Shown: positions 11,085 through 23,332 of the stretch, piece by piece
How the letters are laid out: the number at the start of each line of letters is the position of its first letter
How positions within the stretch are numbered: the first letter of the stretch is position 1
Assembly (NCBI RefSeq): GCF_030272615.1
Contig: NC_081413.1
Coordinates: 720,704,367 to 720,768,366 of the forward strand
Length of the DNA stretch: 64,000 bases
Source of the DNA: Cryptomeria japonica
Taxonomy: Eukaryota > Streptophyta > Pinopsida > Cupressales > Cupressaceae
Reading direction: 5' to 3'
Notes under the pieces: model-generated
Databases searched by the model: none
Seen by the model: only the letters and a program-made list of their open reading frames with translations
What the model was told of the DNA's origin: nothing
Program-made: the position numbers and the translations under genes

Positions 11085-12194
11085 GTGAATTTTGTCCTAT
11101 GGGACAATGGTTTGTTCAAGAAGGGTCTGGATGACAATTTCCTGTGCTGCATGGATAAACAACAACAAGTAAGATTACTTCAAGCTTTTCATGATCTTGC
11201 TTGTGGAGGACATTTTTCTGCCCCTATTACTGCACACAAAATCTTGCATACTAGGTATTACTGGCCAACATTGTTTAAAGATACATACAGTTGGGTTCGC
11301 AAGTGTGAACAATGTCAACAATTTGTTGGTAAGCCTAAATTAGCTACACTCCCACTAAAGCAAATAATAATTGAAGAGCCTTTCCAATAGTGGAGATTGG
11401 ACTTCATTGGACCTGTCAACCCAACATCAAGTGTGGGCCATATATATATCCTCACACTGATGGATTACTTCACCAAAAGTGTGGAGGCAATCCCAACCAA
11501 GCAATCTACCTCGACGGTGGTTTATCAATTCCTAAAGGAAAACATCATCTCAAGGTTTGGCATCCCTCATAAGATAGTAGTTGATAATGCTTCATGTTTT
11601 TCATCTTATGAGATAATTGAATTTTTCTTTGATCATGGTATTACTCTTTCACACTCATCTGACTATTATCTACAAGAAAATGGTCTGGTTGAGTCAAGCA
11701 ACAAGAATCTGGTTACTATTATGAGAAAACTTGTTGATGAGAAACAACAGACTTGGCATAAATCTCTTTATGATGCGCTATGGGTGGATCGTATAACTCC
11801 AAAAAGAGCAATCGATATGTCACCTTTTCAACTTTTGTATGGGTTGAATGTCAAAATTCTGATCACTGTGGAACTTCCAGCATTAAAGCTCGCCAAGGCC
11901 ATTGAAGATGAAACAAATCAAGATTCACTAGATAAGCGGATCATGTTTCTTTCTCAGCTGGAATAAAAAAGGGCTGAAGTGGTAGATAGGATTGCTGCAA
12001 ACCAAAGCCAAGTGAAGGCGTTGTTTGATAGGAAAACAACTTCCCATGACTTCTCAGTTGGTGATCAAGTCTTGTTATGGGATAAGAGGAGGGAACCAAA
12101 GGGTTTGCATGGAAAGTTTGATTCTTTATGGAGAGGTCCCTTCACTATTCATGAAGTATGTGGTGAGCATAGCTACTTACTTGCATATGTATAG
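11085..12194 (+). pseudogene. pol: Integrase
   Basis: Same frame as the RT. HDLACGGHFSAPITAHKIL...CEQCQQF gives an H-H-C-C zinc-binding domain. The core follows with DFIGP (first Asp), VVDNASCF (second Asp) and ENGLVESSNK (Glu), so the D-D-E triad is complete. The C-terminal part (GDQVLLWDKRREPKG, SLWRGPFTIHEV) is the usual GPY/F-like DNA-binding tail. Stops at about 11388 (TAG, Gln expected) and 11964 break it. It joined the cDNA to host DNA; order after RT/RNase H confirms Ty3/gypsy. Confidence 0.9.
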
Positions 12195-12483
12195 TCTTTT
12201 CTTTTTAGTCTTTTTCATCACCTAACTCTATAGCCCAATGGATACAGGCACTCAAAGTTCTAGATTCTACAAGCTTCAAGTGGTGCAACTTGTTCCCTAG
12301 TCAAAGCCAGCTATTGTCCTCGATTTCAGCACGACCAAAATCATGAGGCAACCCTATGAAACTAGTCTATTTCATACCTTATGGTCTCCAGGAGAGCTTA
12401 ATCGACTTGGTTGGTTAGTTCATTTTGTTCCTTGTTTTCCATTTTAATTGTTTTCCTTGTTCCTTTAAGTTTGCAGTTTTACC

Positions 12484-13580
12484 TGTAGTTTGGAATTTAA
12501 AATCTAAATTGCAGGGTTCTTTTTGCTTTATACACATCGGAATTTAAAGTCCGATGTGTATTTGTAGGTTTTCTGGTCTATAGTTTGGTCTTTAAAGTTC
12601 GAATTGCATGTGGTTTTAACCTACATTTCAGACTTTAAAGTCTGAACTGCAGGTGGTTTGTCCATAGGTCGCATGTCAGACTTTAAAGTTTGACGTGCAA
12701 GTGTTCCTATCCTGCAAGTCAGACTTTAAATTCTGACATGCAATCGCGAGTTGTATTAAATGACGCATTAATTGATGAATTAGGGTTTTATTAAATGCTT
12801 TTTAAAGTTAATTTTAGCATTTTTAGTCTTCATTTTGGTTTGTCTTGCACGCGCCCTCCACCATTTTCTTCGCCATGACTCGGATTTTGCTCGCCTTGAC
12901 TTGGATCAGATCTCTCCTTGTCGAATTTTTCAACATCATTTGTTGCAGAAGAGGTAGGGTTTGTTCTTTGTTTCCTTTTCAGGTTTTTGTTTGCTTTTAG
13001 CTATTTGGTTCGTCTTGTCTTATTTTCTTTTGGTTTTTTCTTTGCGTGCCGAAAGATAATTCAGATTTTAAAATCCAATTGCTTCTTCCTTCTTGCCTTT
13101 CGAAGTTCCCTTGCTAAAGCTACATACAAGACTTTAAATTCTGGTGTGCAGCTGGAGAAAAGTATCTCTGCATATCAAATTTTTAAGTCTGACATGCGGG
13201 ATCTTAACCTTTGCATATCGGACTTTAAAATCCGATATGCAGAGAGGAGTAGGTTGACATGTCGGGTTTCAAAACCCGACATGTCAACCAGTTGTTTTTT
13301 CCCATGTAGGCACTTTGGACTTTAAAGTCCAATGTGCCTTTAATCTTTTCTAGGTTGCACATCGGACTTTAAAGTCCAATGTGCTTGGTTTAAGTTTTTC
13401 CCCTACACGTCAAACTTTAAAGTCCGGCGTGTTATTGTTTTTCCCCTAATTGACACATCGGACTTTAAAGTTCAATGTGTTGATAACTTATTCCATATTG
13501 CACATCGGACTTTAAAGTCCGATATGTTGATCAAGGTGTTTTTATTTGCACTTCGGACTTTAAATTCTGATGTGCAATTT
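12484..13580. repeat. Array of about 16 palindromes, core ACTTTAAAGT (3' LTR)
   Basis: Counterpart of the array at 456-1534, with one more unit: a dyad near 13465 (CACATCGGACTTTAAAGTTC, then AATGTG) is reduced in the 5' LTR to CACATTGTG. The best-preserved units are near 12546, 13228, 13268, 13324, 13370 and 13513. Several units have decayed arms, but the ACTTTAAAGT core is the most conserved part. Confidence 0.92.
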
Positions 13581-13742
13581 TGGTTTTCAAAAGGGCAGGT
13601 CGGATTTTTTTCCCCGACTTGCTATTTTTGGCAGTTTTACTCCTAAGCCTATTTTGAGTCTCGTTTTTTGATCTGTTTGAAAAAAATCAATTTTTGATAA
13701 CGATGGATAGCTAATCATTAGTGTTGAATGTAGTCATCACAA

Positions 13743-16700
13743 ATGTCAAAGCTCCCTCACAACAAGCCCGAGTCTTCCTTAGATCAGTTGGAACCTTCTC
13801 CAAGTAAAGCATCATCAAGAAAGATGAAATACAAGTATGACAGGTACTTGAATCTGTACCCTGAGAGTTCAGTAGACTCAAATATTAAGGAGATCAGAGA
13901 CACCAAAATTGGGCATGTTGATATGCAAGAATTTTTTGACCGGATTCAAAAGGCTCCTGCACGTCTAACCAATTTAATCAAATCTGAGCTGCATAAGTAT
14001 GCATCTTTCCTAGTTCTAGCTCATGATCCTGAATTTTAACTGGCAGTAGCTGATCATTTTGATCCAAGCACAAGGCATGTAAAAGATGAAGATCAGAATG
14101 TCATCATGACCCTAGATAGTGTATTCTTCAATAGTGTCTTCAAAGGTTCATCGGTTGACGTAGCTGATATTTCTCAAGAGAGTGCTCAAGAGTACTACGA
14201 GAAACATGAGGATAAATGCAAAAAGGTGATCAATATTGTTTATCTCTCTGATGTAAGAAGTTCCCTCACCACACGATGGCCTAAGTCCTTCCACGAGAGT
14301 GATTTTAATGAGGAATATAATGACATGGTCACCATGTTATCCAAAGTGAGAGGGTTAAAATACTCTCATTATTTTCAAAACTGGATGTCTTGTTACATAA
14401 ATATAATCAGAAAGGGAGCCACAAGAATCGATTGGGGAGAGCAGATCAGTGATGCTCTTTATGGTCAATTAAAGGAGGTCAAGGTGACACTAAAGTTTTA
14501 CATGACCTCGTACCTGGTTTACGTAGCTGCTTCAATGAGGAAATATCCAGGCTTGTCTACCAAGGGTGATAGAAGATTGGTGCCCATTTGGGAGTACTGT
14601 GATCAGCTAACTATAAAGAATCAAGGTAATCATTACAGGAGGGTTAATGACACATTCTTTGTTGTATGGAAGTGTATTTTTTATAAAGGCCTGCAGAAGA
14701 GGAGAATATCAAAGGCCGCATACAGCAGGGTGTCTCATTTTGGGTGTGTATTTTTGCAGTTTCCCACATTCACCTATATCCGAATTGGATGTTTCTCAGG
14801 TGAGCCCTTCATCCTTCCAAGGTTACCTTCAGAAAAAATCATCCTTATGGAGTTGTGCAACCAACTGATTAGTGTGCATGAGAAACAATCACAAGCACAT
14901 AAGATTGGCCTAAAATTCCCAGAATCGATTGGCAGGTACTCAGTGCTAACCAATCCCAAGGCCAAAAATATGGAGGAAAAAATACAGTGGAATATCATGA
15001 GAAGATTCAAGGCCGGAACCAATTTTGACTTTCGTGGTATAAAGAACAAACTCAAAAGGACTTATACTCATGTTTATAGGTTTGAGGATGTTTGGGCAGA
15101 TTGTCAGGATGAGAAGGATATAAGAAGGATGGATTTCAGTCGCCTTACTCTGGAACAAATTGAAAATTTGTATCTAGCTAAGATCCCAATGACCATGGAA
15201 GACACAAATGACATAGTGGACCCTATTTATTATGAGAAGAAGATTGCTAACTCCCCACTTCCACTTGTGCAATGGTCGAAGAAAAAAAGCAAATATATTA
15301 CAGAGAGGATCTCTCCTATCTTAGCAAACACCAATGCTTGGTTGCTAAAAAATAATCTTAGGATGAAACAGCTTCCCACTAGTTCAGGAGATGGCAACAA
15401 CAGTGATGGCCCATTGGGCAAGACAACAACAACTGAAACAAGAACAAAGAGCAAGGCAAACTCACAAGCACCATCCTCAGCTCCTGTGGTAAAATCGAAG
15501 GGTAAAGGATTCAAAATCAAATTTATAGTTAAAGGGTCGAAGAAGGGTCAATCATCATCCGCATCACAGGAAGCAGTGGCGAAGGAGCCAAAACAACCAC
15601 CTGCCAGTGAAGTTGGAAAGGGAAAGGAGGTCAAAGAAGGTGAAATTCCTCAACAAGAGGAAGTATAGGCAGAATAAGTATCACATCCAGTTGAAGTAGA
15701 TGCCTCAGCCACTTCACAAGTAGTCATCCACTCTATTGAATCTGACTCTGATGAAGAGGATAAATATTTTCAAGAAGATGGAGATCTAAGTATGGGTATG
15801 ATGCAATCAGAGACCGTTGGTCAGTTTTTTACAATAACCAACTTCTCTAATTTAGATGGTATCCCTTCATCTACTTTTGAAACCACCATGATGGATTTTA
15901 ATGAGACCTTGCAAGATGCACTTGCAGAACAGGTTTCAATAGATTTACCCGTCACTACTACCACCACCACAATAATTCCTCCATTGGTAAGTGTTGAAGT
16001 TAAATTCACGACACCCTCAACTCTCCCATCTATAACTAAAGAGGTAGCAACAACAAATGTTCCACTAGATGCCTCAATATCAGCACCATCAGTAACACTC
16101 ACAACTACTCCAAGTGCTAGTCAACCTCCTTCTGAAGTTTCAACTCCAAGTCAGCAAGGAGCTACTACTCCATCAGCCAATCCAAAACTACCCTCTTGGG
16201 TGGATGTAGTGGCCCCTAAGAGGAAAAAATGGGTGATATCCCCAGATGAGTTTGACTTTTAACTTTTAGTTCCTCCAAAGCCTAAGGGAACAAAAAAGCC
16301 AAAGACGGTATCTCAGGTAGTAGTAGACCCAGCTTCCAAGAGAAAATATGCCAAAGTTATGGTGCCATCGTCAGATAAGGACAAAGGCGACATACAATCT
16401 GAATATTATACCATGCAGGTCGTAGAGATTGAGGTGGAAACACATGAGAGGGTGAAATTAGATTCTTAGAAAGCCCTTAATTCTTTATTGAGAAGATTGG
16501 ATTAGGAGAGGGATGAGAAAAATATCTTGAAGCAGAAGTGTGAACAGCTGACCAACGTTCTTCTAAAGGTCACACAATATTCTCAAGAGATAGAGCCTAT
16601 AGGATCCTAAATAGATACCGAATCTCTCAAGAAGATTGAATAGGTGGGAGCTAAAGGCCGAGTGATGGATGAGTGGATTTCAAGGCTAAGGTCAGAAGAC

Positions 16701-17339
16701 TCTCATCTTCTGAGCTCAATAGTGGAACTATTGTCTAATTATGAAGTAATCCAGAGTCAGGTGCAAGGACTCAAAACCTCTTTATCATAGGAGATTGAGG
16801 AAGTTGTGAAATGTACTACCTTGTGGAGCAAAATGGAGGACTTCAGGATAGATGTCCTGGTTGAGAACAAGGCAATTCCCACATGGGAGAAGTACATCCA
16901 AATCTTGTCTTTATTATCTCGTAAGCAAGAGACAATAAAATTAATGATTGCAGAGTTGGACCGGGAGAAGAAAGAAGGTGATGACGAGGTTGACCTTATT
17001 TTTGCCAAAGTTGGTGATCTCCCTTGCTATTTATATGATGGTGATCAAAATCTCATCACTACTGAAGTTGTCATGCACAAATTCCTTTCTTTGATGGATC
17101 AATGCATAGGACAAGATTTCTGTCTTGATACATTTGATAAACTGTTAGAAATTCAAGTCAACTTTGAAGTCCTCGCATGCATGCTAAAGGATGTGAAAAA
17201 GAAACAGGTGAAGATTCAAGATGCAATGTCCTGCATCCAAATCATCACAAGTTCTACCTTGATGCTGAACGAAACAGAGATGAAAGCCATCCTTTCTAAA
17301 TTCGAAGATTTCCAGAAATCCAATGAAGAAGAGAATTAA
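13743..17339 (+). pseudogene. U3-encoded large protein, degraded copy 2
   Basis: Stays in one frame over about 1,200 codons with no frameshift, broken only by stops (14037, 15666, 16260, and a cluster between about 16468 and 16790). The longest open part (14106-15668, 520 codons) has the conserved block EEYNDMVTMLSKVRGLKYSH, WMSCYINIIRKGATRIDWG, FYMTSYLVYVAAS and YRRVND, followed by QFPTFTYIRIG and LPRLPSEKIILME. These phrases recur in modified form in the ORF at 62927. C-terminal to this are a Lys-rich stretch (KSKGKGFKIKFIVKGSKKG), a Glu-rich segment, a Thr/Pro-rich segment and a coiled-coil region. That it kept one frame suggests it was a real protein when the element amplified. Function unknown. 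Confidence 0.82.
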
Positions 17340-17501
17340 GAATGAAGTTCCCCCTCCTGGAATCCTTTCTTCATGTGTCTGCACTAATAAATGATGTCAT
17401 TTTTTGTGCAGCTGCACATTTTCTTTATGTAGTAGTTGTAGTAAAATGGGACTATGCAGTTGAATAAGTCAACTGTGCCACCTTTTTCTCAACTTATTTT
17501 C

Positions 17502-17510
17502 ATATATAAG
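17502..17510 (+). promoter_or_regulatory. Probable TATA box of the 3' LTR
   Basis: ATATATAAG, at the same place relative to the ORF end as the box at 5460 in the other LTR. Confidence 0.5.
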
Positions 17511-18714
17511 GAGGCCCTTTTTGTAAATATTTATCTTTTTCATGCTTAGCAAAACTTTGCTGAATTTTTATCCCAATTAAGACTTTGGGCTTTTGTGGTG
17601 AAAATTCCATCAAACAAATAAAGAAAACAATTTTGTTAATTGCAAACTTTGCGTTGTATCAAGAAAATTGTTTATATTATTTAATGTTCCTATGTCCTTT
17701 GAATATATATTATCTTTACTTCTTTGATCTTTAAGATATTGCTATGTGGTTAGAGAGCTCTCAAATATTGCAAATAGACTTTGTGCTCTTAGCATACTTG
17801 AGAAATCTGTTGATAAATTAAGTAACTTGTGGTAAGCTTTGTATTGCTGCGGTTATTTGTAGTTTAATGGATTAGAAATCTATACTTGAAGACTTTGAGC
17901 TTTAAGCTAAGTTTCTAGTTGTTTAATTTGTAACGATTAGTGTGAATTAATGTTACCTTAAAGGAGAATTTGTGCTGCTTAATAGTAACTCTTGGTGTAG
18001 TTTATTAGATTAATAGTTCTTTTCTTTAAGTATCTGAAGAGGTAGAGAAATTGTAACTAGATGAATGGAGAATACATAAACTCTGAAAAAAGAGAATTAT
18101 ATGCCTAACACCAAACCACAAATTTAATTTCTTATTAATTAGAGGAGAAATTTCATACGGAACCTCCCCTTGATGAGAGGAGAGATTAATTTCTCAGCAT
18201 AGCGTTGTGTGAATTATATATTTCGTCATTAGTACACTAGTGACAAAATATTCACCCAACACACATGTTGCTTGCAACTTTCGTCACAAACACATTTATT
18301 TATAGTGGCTTGAAAGAGCTTGGATTTAGATTGTTACCACTTTGGTCATTCCCTTTCACTTGGCCTTATGGGCTATTCGGGAGCTGGCCCTCTAAAGGTA
18401 GGACAAAGGGAGCCTATTGCTCAAGACACAAAAGACACTTGTTCATTTTTGAGCACCAATTGAAGTGTTTTGCTAGACTAAAGAAGACAAAGAAAGCAAT
18501 TTCATAATAAAATATTTGTCAAAGATCCTACACCAAACTTGTTAATAGTTGTGAAATAATACCCCTCCCGCAAGCACACAAGTTAGGTAGTTTTTTAGAA
18601 ATCCAAATGACTTTGTGAAATAGGGGCCTTCGACAATACATTTTTTTGACAAATCCAAACATCTGATTTTCCATAAGTTATGTTGTATAAAAATTAAATT
18701 CATAAAGAATAGAC

Positions 18715-19560
18715 CACCTGTAGAATTTAGAGACATTTCCAGAAATGTAAGAAATCCAAAAATTTGTTGATTTGCCCCAAAAATTAATTTTTATGAAAAA
18801 TCATAAAAATTCATACAAAATTCAAACTTGATCCAAAAAATCTTAATGTTTACTAGAAACTCCTGATACCATTCCCAACCTGCACAAAAAAAAATATTGC
18901 AAAAATTCCAAGTAGTTTGTGAGATATGATCAAAACATTGAAAAAACCTAATTTTTAAAGATCTATTTTTTCATGAATTATTTTATTTCAAAATTAAAAT
19001 CACAAATAACAGATCCCTTGTAAAATTTTGAGAAATTTTGAAAAATGTAAGAAAATCCGAAAAAATTCACTAATTTGCTCCCAAATTTATTTTTTTTAAT
19101 GAAAAATCATACAAAATTTATAGAAAATTCAAATGTGCTCCAAAAATTATGACTTTTGGCCTAAGCACTTCACATACTGTTCTCAACCTACGAAAAAAAA
19201 ATGATGGAAAAATTCCAAATTGTTTGTGAGATCTGACCAAAACATTACAAAACCCTAAATTTAAAAGATCTGATTTTTCGGGAAATATTTTGCACCCAAA
19301 TTAAATCACAAAAAACAGACCCCTGTGGAATTTTGAGAACTTTCCAAAACTGTAAGAAAATCCAAAAATATTTCTAATTTGCTCCCAAAATTTTTTTTTT
19401 ATGAAAAATCATAGAAAATTCAAATATGCTCTTAAAAATCTGAATTTTGGATTGAGCACTCTTGGTATTGTCCCTAACCTTTTAAAAAAAATTGATGCAA
19501 AAATTCCAATTGATTTGTGAGATCTGATCAAATGTCTTCAAAATCTTAATCTTGTGTCCA
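18715..19560. repeat. Three tandem copies of a roughly 300-bp A-rich unit
   Basis: Units start near 18723, 19022 and 19330 (the last is shorter). Each has a segment like AATTTTGAGAAATTTT...GTAAGAAAATCC and, later, AAAATTCCAAxTxxTTTGTGAG. It is non-coding on both strands. It lies between the end of the gypsy 3' LTR and a minus-strand primer-binding site, so it is probably the leader of the minus-strand element described next. Confidence 0.75.
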
Positions 19561-19661
19561 AAACCCTAGCATTCACAAGGTTATTCTCTAATTTTTTTTT
19601 ACAAAACAACAATATAGGGTTAGAAAAGCTTGCAAAAAAACATAGATCTAACAAAAATCCA

Positions 19662-19680
19662 TGTCCCACCGGGCATGCCA
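19662..19680 (-). other. Probable primer-binding site, minus-strand gypsy-like element
   Basis: On the minus strand it reads TGGCATGCCCGGTGGGACA, three bases inside an LTR-like end (TGTATATGG... on the plus strand from 19684). It has the TGG start and the layout of a PBS. The tRNA was not identified. Confidence 0.5.
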
Positions 19681-20051
19681 AAATGTATATGGTGAAAAAT
19701 GATGATAAACTATTGTAGAACCATAAAGATTCAACACAAACAATCTAAGTCCTACAATGAAACATTCACCAATACTAATAGAGATACCCAAGATTGTGTA
19801 AATCAACAAAATAAAGCATTATTACCTTTCACATGTCTAGTAGGGTTTCAATCTCCATTATCTTCCTATCTCCATTGATCTTGTTTGATATATTTGTTCT
19901 CAGATTTTATGTGTGCACAAGAGCTCAAAAAAGAATGGAAAAGTGGTTGATAATTTGATCACAGGAAGGTTTAATTGCATCGTTAGGTGATTAGATGATT
20001 AGATGATTAGTTGATTAGACAATTAGGGTTGAAAATGAAGGAGAGTATCCT

Positions 20052-20063
20052 CTTATATAAAAG
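20052..20063 (-). promoter_or_regulatory. Probable TATA box (minus strand)
   Basis: CTTTTATATAAG on the minus strand, about 370 bases before the LTR end at 19684. Confidence 0.45.
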
Positions 20064-20209
20064 ACACTATAGGAAATGGAGGGATAAGATTGAGAGGTGT
20101 AAAGATAAATGGTCAGCTAGGATTAAAGGGTAGGTAGAGGAAATAATTAAATGATAAAGTGGGTAGGTAAGAGAATAATTAAGAGATGAGTGACATGTGT
20201 CATGGGTAA

Positions 20210-20456
20210 AAAAGGTTAATGAATTAATTAAATAAAAAAGATTTATTTAATTAATAGAGAAAGTGAGACCAATTAAATAAATAAAATATTTATTTAATTT
20301 AGGAAAATGATAATTTAAATAAATAATAGTATTTATTTAAATTAGAAAAGGCATAGAAGAGGTTAATGAAATTAAATAAATAAATAATAATTTATTTAAT
20401 TAATAGAAGACTTAGGATAAAATAATTAATTAAATAAAAATATTTATTTAATTAGA
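20210..20456. repeat. Five AT-rich palindromes in a row
   Basis: Five neighbouring segments of about 30 bases, each self-complementary around AAATAxxTATTT-type centres, for example ATTAAATAAATAAAAT followed by ATTTATTTAAT. They lie in the U3 of the minus-strand LTR remnant. AT-rich composition makes chance symmetry easier here than in the other arrays. Confidence 0.7.
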
Positions 20457-22607
20457 TAGGACAATTTTAGATGCCTAGAACTGCTATAAGCTTCCACTGA
20501 ACCATGATACCAAGCTCTCCATAGCATCATGATAACCATCTCCAAAATGAAGATCATCCAGGTTTACACACATACAACTAAAATGTCAATGACATCAAGT
20601 AAACCATAAACTCCATCTCAAGAAGATACACAACAATCAAGATCAAATCCTACATCACCACATCATCACTGTCAAAAGGTCCCACTGAAAGTGTGTAAAC
20701 AATCTATCCATGACATAATGATAAAACCATCCTATAACATGAGAATCAACCAAAGTCATCTAACAATCAAAGAACTCAAAGTGCACATCATGAGCTTGCA
20801 AAAGTCAAAGTAACCATGATCCTCAACCAAGAAGATACACTGCCATAACAAATTAGGAATCCAAAACAAATCACCATCGATAAAAGCACCTACAAATCCA
20901 ACCATGTCATACCAAAGTTCTTAAACACAAGGAACAACCATGGCATCATGATTACCTCCATGAAACAAGCATCAAACTCTCAATATGTCCAACCTGTCAG
21001 CATCACATAGTCAACCATGTAGGTGCCCCATCATGACTGTACCTGGTAACATCTCTCATCCTCAACATGATAACAAATCAATGAACCAATGATTAAGCCA
21101 AGCCACCAAATCTGAATATGCATAAACAATGAAAGATCTATGGGCATAAACAACCCATATCTAAGTCATAGGCACAATCTGTAAGTAAAGACAACTCACA
21201 AAACTGCATAACTTGTAGACCAACCAATGCAACATACATAGCCAAACCAAACTAATATCTATGTCATCATAAGAGCAATATGAGATAAAACACTGAGTAT
21301 ACAATGACATAAAATTAAAATCTCCAATATCTAGCATGTCTTAAACTCATAATGTCACCATAGTAAAAAGGAACCATAATAAGCTCAAGTCAAAATATCA
21401 ACATATAAATCATGTCAAATCTGCTCCAAACCTGAATCAAACTAAAGTGCTCTCCAAGAATTTTCTTTTGACTATTCAAAGTCCAAAATCTGACTCCATA
21501 TGCTCAAGTTATGACCTCTCAAAGTCATAAAGGTACCTGTCACTTCCAGCTCATATTTCATTGCCCAAATAAGAAAATCTAGAAAAAATAATCATATCAC
21601 AATGAATTAAACAAAATCATCTTTCCAACGACTATAAAAAGTTGAAATATTGACACCATATGCCCAAGATATGCTCTGTAAAAGAAAACAACCAATTAGG
21701 CTATATGCAAGCAAATGGACTCCCAAAAATCACTAATATGTCATTAAATATTTTTCAAATTTTCTTCAATATGCCAAAATTATCATTTTCAATTTTTTAT
21801 TCCAGGTGGGGCCCACTAGCCAAACCCACCCCTCTGGCATATAAAACTTCATTGGAAGACATAATACAAAAGTTTTTATTAAAAAAACTTTCAAAAACGA
21901 ATTTCCATTTTTTATTTCAAATGGACAGATTTTTTTATTTTAGAAGTTGTTTGTTATAAAACAATTTTTATTTGCCACCAAAGTGGGAGGGGACCACGGT
22001 CCCACCCCCACTTGTCAGTGGGTCCTGGATGAGGTAAAACCACTAATGGCAAGTGGTAGCGTCGATACCCTTGTAGTGTCGGTAGTGGCTGGCAAAGCCG
22101 ATACCACTGTGTACCGCAAGTGGTGGGAGGGTCTGCGGACACCCCCTCCCCCCACTCAAAATATTTTTTAGATTTTTTTTTAATCTCTTACGCCTTTTTA
22201 ATTTTTCAAATAATTTTTTAAAAGGTTAACGGGTTTAATTAACAGGTAATTTTTAAATAATATATTTTCTGACCACTGTGCAGGTGGTACAACCATACCG
22301 TCTAAAAAAATTTCAAACTCATTCCTCTGTTATCAAAATAGGGCAAGTTATATTTCAAAATTTGTCTCTCGACCTCTCTGATCACAACCATGGGGTTTGT
22401 TTTGTCCCATAGGGCCAAATATGAAACTCCAACCCTAAAACCCCCAAAATGCTAAATCATGGAAACCCATTTTAAAACAAATTTTTATAACACCAAATTT
22501 GCAACCCACAACCTGCAACAAACCCTCATATCTTGTCTTATCTTTCATTCTTACATGCATCCATGGATTCAATATCTAGGGTTATAACACCATAAAAAAA
22601 CCATATA

Positions 22608-22619
22608 GCTCTGATACCA
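22608..22619 (-). other. Copia-type primer-binding site (minus strand)
   Basis: The minus strand reads TGGTATCAGAGC, the complement of the initiator-Met tRNA end used by many plant Copia elements. It lies two bases from the LTR at 22622. Confidence 0.85.
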
Positions 22620-22621
22620 CT

Positions 22622-23332
22622 TGAAAGGAAACTTGCAACCAACTTTATGACAATTTCCACATAACCCAACTTAGATTTTAATTAGATCAACACATAGAAT
22701 CAACATGCAAAGAATAGACAACACACCCATGAAAATGTGACACAAGATATATCTTGGGAAAACCCTAATGAGGGAAAAACCCAACCTCTAAAAGCATCAT
22801 CCACCATGTATTATTAGCAATGTGTCTATTACAATACAACTATGGAAAGCCTTCGCAAAACCCAATCATCAACAAGCACTCCATGTGAACAAACATACAA
22901 CCACACATCTCATGCCATACTTCCAACCTCCACAAATGCTAACCTGACTAACTGAACAACCCAAACAACTACCCTTGTGGTTGCTGTTATAAACACAAGC
23001 TCCCACATTTAAACCATGTGACAATAAAATATAATATTTTTCTTACCTACCCTTGACCCACATTCAATATTGGGTACTTCATCACAATTACATTCCCCAA
23101 TATTAAATAAATACAATATAATAATACCATTGTATCAATACAAATCATCAAGTGGTTACAAGAATATTCCAAGAGAATCTCTACATGTTGCATGTCCATC
23201 TAGGGGGTCCTAGGTGCAACAATACAATATGATATTACAATATAATTCCATGTCCACCTCACACAATAATAAAATAATAAATACAACAATAAAACATTAT
23301 TATGCATGGTGTACAACACCATTTTCCCAACA
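22622..23332 (-). repeat. Copia-type 5' LTR on the minus strand (711 bp)
   Basis: On the minus strand it starts TGTTGGGAAAATGG at 23332 and ends TTTCA at 22622, next to the PBS. It sits inside a LINE ORF1 remnant (next base block GTCAT at 23333). No second LTR or Gag/Pol was found below 22608, so the element is truncated or lies in unrecognised decayed DNA. Confidence 0.75.

Larger units (their letters stand above)
288..18261 (+). mobile_element. Ty3/gypsy LTR retrotransposon, Tat/Ogre-like, with giant LTRs
   Basis: Two direct repeats of about 5.9 kb (288-6220 and 12315-18261) bracket a 6.1 kb internal region with a primer-binding site and the order Gag, protease, extra RNase H, reverse transcriptase, RNase H, integrase. 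That order of RT before integrase is gypsy. The extra RNase H and long LTRs are characters of the Tat/Ogre lineage (family knowledge). By eye the first 113 LTR bases differ at about 13 positions, all transitions, so the insertion is old. Both LTRs start TGTCCTCG. The 5' copy ends CCCAATA and the 3' copy CCCAACA. No convincing polypurine tract precedes 12315 and no clean 5-bp target duplication was found, so the outer ends are approximate. Every ORF is interrupted, so the element is dead. Confidence 0.88.
12315..18261 (+). repeat. 3' LTR of the gypsy element (about 5.95 kb)
   Basis: Same order as the 5' LTR: palindrome array, U3 ORF, TATA box (17502) and U5 ending CCCAACA at 18261. The 120 bases between the integrase frame and 12315 contain no clear polypurine tract. 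Confidence 0.9.
19684..22607 (-). mobile_element. LTR remnant of a minus-strand gypsy-like element; right end undefined
   Basis: Starts at 19684 next to a PBS and has a minus-strand TATA box at 20052-20063, which gives a U5/R of about 350 bases. AT-rich palindromes follow (20210-20456). From about 20460 to 22600 there is no gene: it is A/C-rich with many loose repeats of words like CATGATAACCA and ACCATGTCAT. The far LTR end could not be placed, and the upper part of this interval may belong to the leader of the Copia-type element whose PBS is at 22608. Confidence 0.45.

Noticed and set aside
18265..18507. 80-codon frame just after the gypsy 3' LTR
   Set aside because: No recognisable domain and no homologue in the other parts of the window.
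22622..23332. Solo LTR inside the LINE remnant
   Set aside because: A PBS follows directly at 22608-22619 and GTCAT does not recur on that side, so it is the 5' LTR of a truncated element.
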